Position numbers and translations under genes: made by a program
Origin: Thermoproteales archaeon
GTDB taxonomy: Archaea; Thermoproteota; Thermoprotei; Thermoproteales; Thermocladiaceae
Direction of reading: 5' to 3'
Assembly (NCBI GenBank): GCA_027068725.1
Contig: JAMOMD010000109.1
Location: 1 to 12,796 of the forward strand
DNA: 12,796 bases
The notes under the pieces: model-generated
What the model saw: only the letters and a program-made list of their open reading frames with translations
Told to the model about the DNA's origin: nothing
Database searches by the model: none
Shown here: one piece after another, positions 1 through 4,862 of the stretch
Numbering within the stretch: position 1 is the first letter of the stretch
Layout of the letters: each line of letters starts with the position of its first letter

Positions 1-480
1 ACAGTATGGACACATCTGAGTAACTAACGTAACGATGTATAGTCTCTTAGGAAGCTTCTCTGCGAGTTCTTTTATTGCGCGTTTGGTATCTGGTCTGAGG
101 CTTGTCTGTTTCTTAGATGCTAGTAACAGTGCGTCGAGGAATGTTCTAACTTCTTCACCAAATGGTGCGCCCATGTATATTATTGAGCAGTCGTTGATGC
201 ATATTACAGGAACCTTAACTCGCGTTGTTATATTAGGCTCAAGCAGTTTCACGAGATCGTGATTCTCCTCTATATTACGCTTCTCGAGAATTAGCTTTCC
301 CTCCGGAGATAGTTCCCTCACGATGTTGAGGAAGCTTTCTACAAGACTGCACCAGTCTACTTCTCCCCACTCACAGAACTTTCCACTGTACAGCGTGACT
401 CGAACCGGGTCTTGAAGTTCTGACAATATCTTTCTAATGGCTTCTCGAGTCTGCTCGTCAACTTCTATGGAGAACCCCAT
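1..480 (-). CDS. Protein disulfide oxidoreductase (tandem thioredoxin fold), partial
   Basis: Read directly on the minus strand from an ATG at 480-478; the frame is open to base 1, so only the first 160 residues are present and the C-terminus is outside the window. The last residues read VTLVTQMCPYC, the second-unit active site of the archaeal PDO (glutaredoxin-like) family, which catalyses dithiol/disulfide exchange in the cytoplasm of hyperthermophiles. The N-terminal thioredoxin unit occupies about residues 10-120, with VKVPVICI (88-95) as the cis-proline strand and MGAPFGEEVRTFLDALL (103-119) as the typical end of that unit. Where family members carry CxxC in the first unit (e.g. CQYC), this one aligns as VDWC (41-44), so only one of the two cysteines is kept; a further Cys is at 36. 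A Shine-Dalgarno-like GAGGAA lies 8 nt before the ATG. It follows the 131-residue gene by 29 nt and is probably co-transcribed with it. Confidence 0.85.
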   Translation of the reverse strand, partial: MGFSIEVDEQTREAIRKILSELQDPVRVTLYSGKFCEWGEVDWCSLVESFLNIVRELSPEGKLILEKRNIEENHDLVKLLEPNITTRVKVPVICINDCSIIYMGAPFGEEVRTFLDALLLASKKQTSLRPDTKRAIKELAEKLPKRLYIVTLVTQMCPYC

Positions 481-509
481 CCTAATCGTTCCTCGCTTTC
501 AGAATTCAC

Positions 510-905
510 TTATGAACTTTTTCTTCTACTAGTTCTTGTCTGCTTCTTGGCTTGTCTTCGCTTTTCCTCGACCTCTTTCCTGATCTCCTCAACTTTCTTA
601 ACAACTTCACAATTCTCAAGTTTCGAAATTATTGAATTCATTATCATGTCAAGCAGCGTCTTATCAGCCTCACCTGCGGATGCTAGTGCAACCTTCGTTA
701 GCTCTGTCTTACCGTCGATCTGCGCAACCTTGAACTCTTCTCCACAGCAGGACTTTATGTGCTCCCCAAGCTTGAACAGCATCTCACTTGAGAAATTATC
801 CACGTGAAGCTTCACTATGTACATACCAAGCTCATTATCTTGACAAATGCTGACCTCAACAACGTCGCCTATCTTTGCTGTCTTAATACAGGATAAGGAG
901 GACAT
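510..905 (-). CDS. Hypothetical protein, charged C-terminal helix
   Basis: 131 residues, ATG start. I do not recognise the family. The N-terminal part (about 10-75) alternates short beta-like stretches (GDVVEVSICQ, MYIVKLHVDNF) and contains a CC pair in SCCGEEF (about 52-58). Residues 85-110 look helical, and the last 30 residues are a highly charged Lys/Arg/Glu helix ending in a basic tail, a composition seen in nucleic-acid- or ribosome-associated proteins, but no function can be assigned. A TATA-like AATATATC on the minus strand (929-936) is centred about 27 bp upstream of the ATG, which would give a leaderless mRNA; a GAGGAG also lies 10 nt upstream. The PDO gene follows after 29 nt, so the two probably form an operon, and a redox link is possible but unproven. 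Confidence 0.75.
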   Translation of the reverse strand: MSSLSCIKTAKIGDVVEVSICQDNELGMYIVKLHVDNFSSEMLFKLGEHIKSCCGEEFKVAQIDGKTELTKVALASAGEADKTLLDMIMNSIISKLENCEVVKKVEEIRKEVEEKRRQAKKQTRTSRRKSS

Positions 906-928
906 ACACTACGAACTCCTCACGAGTA

Positions 929-936
929 GATATATT
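929..936 (-). promoter_or_regulatory. TATA box candidate for the 131-residue gene and PDO
   Basis: On the minus strand AATATATC is preceded by the purine-rich GGAAAAAGGATAAC, a plausible BRE. The centre is about 27 bp upstream of the ATG at 905, the spacing expected for a leaderless archaeal transcript. Confidence 0.45.
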
Positions 937-977
937 GTTATCCTTTTTCCAAAGCTATCACATAGCTCATTTTTATT

Positions 978-1029
978 TCAGCACTTAAAGGAGTCTTCAT
1001 CGGGTCTGAGTGGGGTGAAGCTTCATCAC
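978..1029 (-). ncRNA. C/D-box sRNA, dual guide for 16S rRNA 2'-O-methylation
   Basis: Minus-strand order: box C GTGATGA (1029-1023), a 12-nt guide (1022-1011), box D' CTCA (1010-1007), a 3-nt linker, box C' CCGATGA (1003-997), a 15-nt guide (996-982), box D CTGA (981-978). C and D are perfect; D' and C' carry the mild degeneracy usual for internal boxes. The core is 52 nt, the normal archaeal size. Both guides match archaeal 16S rRNA as I recall it. Nucleotides 2-11 upstream of box D pair with ACUUAAAGGA (E. coli 909-918), placing the fifth-nucleotide target at U912. Nucleotides 2-11 upstream of D' pair with GGGGUG(A/G)AGC (939-948), placing it at G942. Such RNAs bind L7Ae, Nop5 and fibrillarin. 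It starts 12 nt after the livF stop with no obvious promoter of its own, so maturation from the livF mRNA is likely. Confidence 0.8.
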
Positions 1030-1041
1030 TGGGCAAGTATG

Positions 1042-1749
1042 CTACACTAGTCCTAGATATAGCTTACCTAGCTCTCTATGTTCTAGTAGTTCCTGTGCTT
1101 TTCCAGAGAACACTACTCTTCCACTGACTAGGAGGTATGCTCTATCGCCGATTTCCAGTGCCTTCTTTGCATTCTGCTCAACTAGAACTATAGTCATGCC
1201 GAGTCTGTCCCTGAGCTCAACTATCTTATTCAGGACATATGTCGCAATTTTTGGAGCAAGCTGCGCAGTGGGCTCGTCTAGTAGTAGTATCTTCGCATTT
1301 CTTATTAGACACATGGCTATTGCCAGGATCTGTCTCTCTCCTCCACTGAGTGTACCAGCCTTCCTCTTGAGGTACTGCGTCAATGTTGGGAATATGTCAA
1401 GCACCAGGTCTATCCTCTCCTTAAGCTCCTCAGGCGGTAGCAAGTATCCTGCCATTCTCAGGTTCTCCTCAACTGTGAGTGTTGTGAACACGTTATCTGT
1501 CTGAGGCACATACGCTATTCCTAGCTTAGCACGCTGGTGTGGTGGTAGTCTCGTTATGTCCTGATTCTCGAACACTATCTTTCCAGAATATATTGTAGCA
1601 AGGCCAAACAGCGCCTTGAGCAGAGTTGACTTGCCACTACCATTTGGACCAACTACTACAGTAATTTCTCTCTTCGGAGCTTCGAACACTATGTCGTACA
1701 GTATGTGTAGTTTGCCGTATCCAGCATTGAGCTGCTCTGTGCGTAGCAT
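1042..1749 (-). CDS. livF: Branched-chain amino acid type ABC transporter ATPase, LivF-like
   Basis: 235 residues, the usual LivF length. It energises uptake through a LivHM-type permease at the inner face of the membrane. Visible motifs in order are Walker A GPNGSGKST (34-42), Q-loop Gln83 in VPQTDNVF, signature LSGGE (134-138), Walker B ILLLDE (154-159), and the LivF-typical VEQN (190-193), where most ABC proteins have the switch histidine. The ATG at 1749 is preceded by GGAG with a 7-nt spacer, which supports this start. It lies 102 nt downstream of livG on the same strand, and that gap holds a 20-bp palindrome that may be an operator. No permease or binding-protein genes are adjacent, so the real substrate, whether branched-chain amino acid, other amino acid, amide or urea-like, cannot be fixed here. 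Confidence 0.9.
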   Translation of the reverse strand: MLRTEQLNAGYGKLHILYDIVFEAPKREITVVVGPNGSGKSTLLKALFGLATIYSGKIVFENQDITRLPPHQRAKLGIAYVPQTDNVFTTLTVEENLRMAGYLLPPEELKERIDLVLDIFPTLTQYLKRKAGTLSGGERQILAIAMCLIRNAKILLLDEPTAQLAPKIATYVLNKIVELRDRLGMTIVLVEQNAKKALEIGDRAYLLVSGRVVFSGKAQELLEHRELGKLYLGLV

Positions 1750-1782
1750 AGTTATGCTCCGCGTTCAGTGATTGAACAGCAC

Positions 1783-1802
1783 TGTCTAATAAATATTAGA
1801 CA
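1783..1802. promoter_or_regulatory. Palindrome in the livG-livF gap, possible operator/promoter
   Basis: Two perfect 9-bp arms, TGTCTAATA and TATTAGACA, flank a central AA. The site contains an AT-rich TATA-like core (ATATTTAT on the minus strand) about 43 bp upstream of the livF ATG. An activator or repressor dimer could bind here and control livF separately from livG. A transcript hairpin with a 2-nt loop is less likely because archaeal terminators are mainly T-tracts. Confidence 0.45.
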
Positions 1803-1851
1803 CGAATACTCAAAGGCTAGACGTGTGCAAGTTTGTACATTTTGACTTCGC

Positions 1852-2622
1852 TTACCCGCCTAGGTAAGCCTCGATGACTTGTGGATCATTTACAACCTTC
1901 TCAGGTGGGCCCTCAGAGATCACTCTACCTCTAGCCATTGCGTAGACATAATCAACGTACTTCAGCGCTATGTCGAGTCTATGCTCGATTATTAGGAATG
2001 TGACACCTAGCTTGTCGCGTATCTCCTGTATGCGCTGGAAAATCTCGTGTGCAAGTGTTGGGTTCACACCTGCGATGGGCTCGTCCATTATTATCATCTT
2101 AGCATTAGCCATCAGTGCACGACCAATCTCGAGAAGCTTCAGCTGACCGCCACTGAGCTTCCATGACTCAACATCCCATAGATGGTCAAGTCTGAGAAAC
2201 TTCAGGATCTGGAAGGCACGCTCAACAAGCTCACTCTCACGCTTTATCCATGCGCGCTCTATGAGTGCCTTAACAACATTCTCTCCTGGATGTACAGCAT
2301 CTCCAAGCATGACATTCTCGAGAACCGTCAGCTTACGCAATGGCTGAGGTATCTGGAACGTTCTCACTAGGCCTAGTCGATAGATTACATGTGGAGGCTT
2401 GTTCGTTATATCAACACCTCTGAAGAATATTCTTCCACCATCAGCCTTGTACACTCCTGATATCACGTTAACGAGCGTGGACTTTCCACTACCGTTTGGG
2501 CCAATTATCAGCACAATACCGCGCTCTGGGACCTTTATAGAGACCTTGTTCACTGCCACAAGTCCTCCAAATTTCTTGACAACATCCTGCGTCACGAGTA
2601 TGCACTTGTTCCAGTCAGGCAC
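1852..2622 (-). CDS. livG: Branched-chain amino acid type ABC transporter ATPase, LivG-like
   Basis: 256 residues, matching the LivG family. It is the partner ATPase of LivF in a heterodimeric amino acid importer. Motifs are FGGLVAVNKVS (18-28, the typical LivG N-terminus), Walker A GPNGSGKST (41-49), Q-loop Gln90 in TFQIP, signature LSGGQ (156-160), Walker B MIIMDE (176-181) and switch histidine H214 in IIEHRLDIAL, a LivG hallmark. The start is GTG at 2622; an in-frame TGA lies just upstream at 2628-2626, so a longer protein is impossible. A TATA element (CCTATAAG) centred about 25 bp before this GTG supports a leaderless mRNA beginning there. The family usually starts close to the first beta strand, so seven or so N-terminal residues are extra. 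It is probably the first gene of the livG-livF-sRNA unit. Confidence 0.9.
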   Translation of the reverse strand: MPDWNKCILVTQDVVKKFGGLVAVNKVSIKVPERGIVLIIGPNGSGKSTLVNVISGVYKADGGRIFFRGVDITNKPPHVIYRLGLVRTFQIPQPLRKLTVLENVMLGDAVHPGENVVKALIERAWIKRESELVERAFQILKFLRLDHLWDVESWKLSGGQLKLLEIGRALMANAKMIIMDEPIAGVNPTLAHEIFQRIQEIRDKLGVTFLIIEHRLDIALKYVDYVYAMARGRVISEGPPEKVVNDPQVIEAYLGG

Positions 2623-2643
2623 TTCTCACGTACGTCTACTCAG

Positions 2644-2651
2644 CTTATAGG
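2644..2651 (-). promoter_or_regulatory. TATA box for livG
   Basis: The minus strand reads GAAGAAAAGA (BRE-like) followed by CCTATAAG. The centre is about 25 bp upstream of the GTG at 2622, fitting a leaderless transcript and supporting the GTG start, which lacks a good Shine-Dalgarno sequence. Confidence 0.55.
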
Positions 2652-2762
2652 TCTTTTCTTCATTCATGAGTACTATCGCCCGTGTCTGTGCAGGAGTGCG
2701 ATGTTCTCTGCTCAGGAACGATAATTACCCTGAATAGAGGTCTACGTTGACAATCACATGTC

Positions 2763-2768
2763 TTATAT
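2763..2768 (+). promoter_or_regulatory. TATA box candidate for the RHH-like gene
   Basis: TTATAT lies about 28 bp upstream of the ATG at 2794. If used, transcription starts at or next to that ATG and excludes the in-frame ATG at 2758. Confidence 0.35.
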
Positions 2769-2793
2769 GTCTAAGCACTCCTGCATGTGCAGT

Positions 2794-2997
2794 ATGTCTA
2801 GCTACACAAAGCTCCTGTTTCTAATAACGCAACAAGAATACGAGAAACTAGTCACGACGTGTAGAGACTTGGGATTCTCCACAATTGACGAGTGCATAAC
2901 CTGGGCAATAGAGAGATTGATAAGGCGGTGTCATACCGGGTCCATGTCATCAACAATCAGTAGCGACGTTTCTAATCATCCACCTAGCGATTACTAG
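2794..2997 (+). CDS. Small protein, probable ribbon-helix-helix (CopG/Arc-like) fold
   Basis: 67 residues from the ATG at 2794; an in-frame ATG at 2758 would add 12 residues of low-complexity Ser/Cys/Met sequence. I prefer 2794 because a TATA-like TTATAT sits 28 bp upstream and because the recognisable domain then begins at the N-terminus. Residues 4-45 (KLLFLITQQEYEKL through IDECITWAIERLIRR) show one beta strand, a helix, a turn containing LGFS, then a second amphipathic helix, the spacing of ribbon-helix-helix DNA-binding domains. The last 20 residues are Ser/His/Pro-rich and look disordered. This is a fold guess from pattern only. It stands alone, divergent from livG across a 171-bp gap, so control of that promoter is a possible but untested role. 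Confidence 0.6.
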   Translation: MSSYTKLLFLITQQEYEKLVTTCRDLGFSTIDECITWAIERLIRRCHTGSMSSTISSDVSNHPPSDY

Positions 2998-3012
2998 CTT
3001 AGATTCTGGGAG

Positions 3013-3019
3013 TTTTATA
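3013..3019 (+). promoter_or_regulatory. Orphan TATA box
   Basis: TTTTATA followed by CTTTAAA is among the best TATA matches in the window, yet no recognised start codon lies 20-40 bp downstream. It could give a leadered mRNA for the zinc-ribbon gene at 3127, or a small RNA or peptide starting near 3043. Confidence 0.4.
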
Positions 3020-3096
3020 CTTTAAACAATGCTTGGACAGTAGGTAGTATTCTAGGAGAACAACCTTGTGTACCGATTAGCTGTTTTGGGCGTTTG

Positions 3097-3105
3097 TAAT
3101 ATATT
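3097..3105 (+). promoter_or_regulatory. TATA box for the zinc-ribbon gene
   Basis: TAATATATT is centred about 26 bp upstream of the GTG at 3127, consistent with a leaderless transcript and supporting that start. Confidence 0.45.
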
Positions 3106-3126
3106 TGCAGATACAATAGGGAACAC

Positions 3127-3369
3127 GTGCCAGTATTAGTATACTGCGCATACTGTGGACAGGTGGTTGCAAGATATAGAACACTGATGACACTGAGCGA
3201 AATTGAAAGAAGAACACTCCAGAGATATAGAAAATGTCCTCACTGTGGGTCAACATTCACGAGACTCGACATAGAAAACATAATGTACGAGATTAAGAAG
3301 AGCAAATCAAGAACAAGACAGAGGACAAGAGCTAAGAAAGCCCGTGCAAGATCTGTACGTGTTCTCTAA
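3127..3369 (+). CDS. Small zinc-ribbon protein with basic tail
   Basis: 80 residues with a GTG start; no ATG is available in frame, since an upstream TAA lies at 3097-3099. Two CxxC knuckles, C7-C10 (CAYC) and C37-C40 (CPHC), separated by 26 residues, form a zinc ribbon. The segment between is helical and Arg/Glu-rich. The last 25 residues are strongly basic (KKSKSRTRQRTRAKKARARS), pointing to nucleic-acid or ribosome binding. Such short zinc-ribbon proteins are common and mostly uncharacterised in Crenarchaeota. The final 38 bp overlap tail-to-tail with the NurA-like gene on the other strand. Because of that overlap the basic tail is encoded opposite the nuclease C-terminus, and each limits how the other can change. 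No specific function can be given. Confidence 0.75.
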   Translation: MPVLVYCAYCGQVVARYRTLMTLSEIERRTLQRYRKCPHCGSTFTRLDIENIMYEIKKSKSRTRQRTRAKKARARSVRVL

Positions 3370-4162
3370 CACTACGACTAATATCATCACTTAGACTCCA
3401 CACACTTCGCACCAGGTTAATATCAAAGACATTCAGAGCTCTAGACAACAGTGTTCTAATACTATAACAAAGTTTCAAGTTTGCCCTACACAGATAATCA
3501 GCAATGTACATTGGCAGAGGATAACCAGGACAAGCACTTGTTCTAGAGAGCTCTTGCAACGCCTTCAGAGCTCCAATTACACACTCTGTAGAACTATAGA
3601 AAACAGTCTCAACTATTAAATACACATTCCCTATAGTATGTACTGCATACTTGCGATAGTTTAACTCGCCAAAATGTTTAGAATCGAGAAGAATAATTTC
3701 ACAATCCTTACCTGCCATATATCGTGCATTCTTTGTAACGAATACAAGAACCTTACCGCAGTTAATAACAACGTCCTTCAGGACACGTCTAAAGCACTGA
3801 TCCTCATAATTCTCAAACACTCCATCAAGCACTATGACACTACTGCACGACTTCTTAGCAAGTCTAAGTTCGAGAACTCTTGCAAATACATAGGGATCAT
3901 ATACATGCTCTGCTCTTTCAATTCTGACAATAATTTCAGGTTTCTTACCTCTCTCTATCTTACAAACCACGAAAATTACATAATCAGAATTTCTTAGACG
4001 TATTCTATTTATGCCAGTATCGACAAATGCTAAATCTCTACAAGGTCTCACGTCTACCTTTTCAACACATAGACTACCAGCATAGTGCTCACGTAAGTCC
4101 TCACTAACACTTGACTCAGCGACACGATAAACCTCTGATAGGAATTTACCTAGGGTAGACAT
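3332..4162 (-). CDS. Divergent NurA-like nuclease domain protein
   Basis: 276 residues, somewhat shorter than usual NurA. NurA is a 5'-3' DNA nuclease that works with the HerA hexameric ATPase in archaeal end resection. Matching elements in order are FVDTGINRIRLRN (46-58, the N-terminal catalytic Asp loop, D48), ARVLELRLAK (94-103, candidate acidic E98), SSVIVLDGVF (107-116, the second Asp, D113), FVTKNAR (141-147, the conserved Lys strand, K144) and CPGYPLPMYIADYL (211-224, the C-terminal GYPxPL motif). The usual Ala-His after that motif is Ala-Asp (A221-D222), so activity may be altered or lost. The ATG is preceded by GAGG motifs and overlaps the upstream gene by 17 nt, implying translational coupling. 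The partner ATPase would be the 1125-residue protein of the same operon, not HerA. The NurA assignment rests on motif order only. Confidence 0.6.
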   Translation of the reverse strand: MSTLGKFLSEVYRVAESSVSEDLREHYAGSLCVEKVDVRPCRDLAFVDTGINRIRLRNSDYVIFVVCKIERGKKPEIIVRIERAEHVYDPYVFARVLELRLAKKSCSSVIVLDGVFENYEDQCFRRVLKDVVINCGKVLVFVTKNARYMAGKDCEIILLDSKHFGELNYRKYAVHTIGNVYLIVETVFYSSTECVIGALKALQELSRTSACPGYPLPMYIADYLCRANLKLCYSIRTLLSRALNVFDINLVRSVWSLSDDISRSVREHVQILHGLS

Positions 4163-4862
4163 ATGCCTCTATCCTCTTCAGGATCTCGTGTAATCTCTCA
4201 GGATCTATATGTCCATCTTTTAACACTCCCCCTCTCTCAAGTATGTCAACGACCACTGTAGGCATATTATCAATATCTTTACAAATTCCTTGAGAACACA
4301 TATTCAATATCTGTAGAGTCCTCGAGAAACCTTTCTTTTTGCGCTCTTCAATTATTATCTTTGATAATTGTCTAACAACCTCATCAATATCAACATTTTT
4401 CTCTACGGAGTTCTCATGAATTAACATCTTGTACAGATTTAGGAGCTCCTCTATTACGCGTTTTGGCTCTATAAGTAGGTCTACGTAATATGGTACACAG
4501 AGCAAATATACGTTACGTGATGAACGCACACCAACTAGTAAATTATCATCAGTAATTACTAGTCTGCTAGTGCTACTATTCTTCTTTACAAGGCCTGCTA
4601 CATAAATTGTACTAAACCTTTTTGATTTTAGCACTAGGTTAGCACATGTGGCTTCTTGAGGAATCTCTATGAAGCTCTGTGATAGTACGAGACTATTTTT
4701 GATCTGTAATTTCGATATTTTCAGAGGCTGTTCTGTCAGATTAACAATGATTGCTCCTGTGCCCGAAATTTCGGTTGGATCTTCGACAATTTCTACATTT
4801 AAATGCCTGAGACTATCCTCTAAGATTGGTGACTCTTCTAGTATTAGTACAATTCTGCTCAT
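4146..4862 (-). CDS. Hypothetical protein, middle gene of the ATPase-nuclease cassette
   Basis: 238 residues from the ATG at 4862-4860. This ATG overlaps the TGA of the upstream ATPase gene as ATGA, the classic coupling arrangement; an ATG two codons earlier (4868) is also possible. I do not recognise the family. The N-terminal half (about 1-130) alternates short beta strands (RIVLILEE, GAIIVNLTE, RLVITDDNLLVGVR, VYLLCVPYYVDLL) in an alpha/beta or beta-rich pattern. The C-terminal half is helical, with PKRVIEELLNLYKML, DEVVRQLSKIIIEERKKKG and DPERLHEILKRIEAY. No catalytic signature is apparent. By position between an ATPase and a NurA-like nuclease, an adaptor or DNA-binding role linking the two is a reasonable inference but nothing in the sequence proves it. 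Confidence 0.75.
   Translation of the reverse strand: MSRIVLILEESPILEDSLRHLNVEIVEDPTEISGTGAIIVNLTEQPLKISKLQIKNSLVLSQSFIEIPQEATCANLVLKSKRFSTIYVAGLVKKNSSTSRLVITDDNLLVGVRSSRNVYLLCVPYYVDLLIEPKRVIEELLNLYKMLIHENSVEKNVDIDEVVRQLSKIIIEERKKKGFSRTLQILNMCSQGICKDIDNMPTVVVDILERGGVLKDGHIDPERLHEILKRIEAYVYPR

Noticed and set aside
547..807. Ser/Phe-rich plus-strand frame
   Set aside because: It is the antisense shadow of the Lys/Glu-rich 131-residue gene; the Ser/Phe richness is simply the reverse complement of Arg/Glu codons.
3285..3331. Pyrimidine-rich run on the minus strand behind the nuclease gene, possible terminator
   Set aside because: It is the complement of Lys/Arg codons of the zinc-ribbon tail and lacks an uninterrupted T-tract, so termination here cannot be claimed.
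3379..3386. Perfect box-C-like GTGATGA on the minus strand
   Set aside because: It lies inside the NurA-like coding sequence (SDD codons), and no CTGA or C' partner follows within a normal sRNA length.
4517..4523. Box-C-like GTGATGA on the plus strand
   Set aside because: It is antisense to the middle cassette gene, and no CTGA boxes follow in order.
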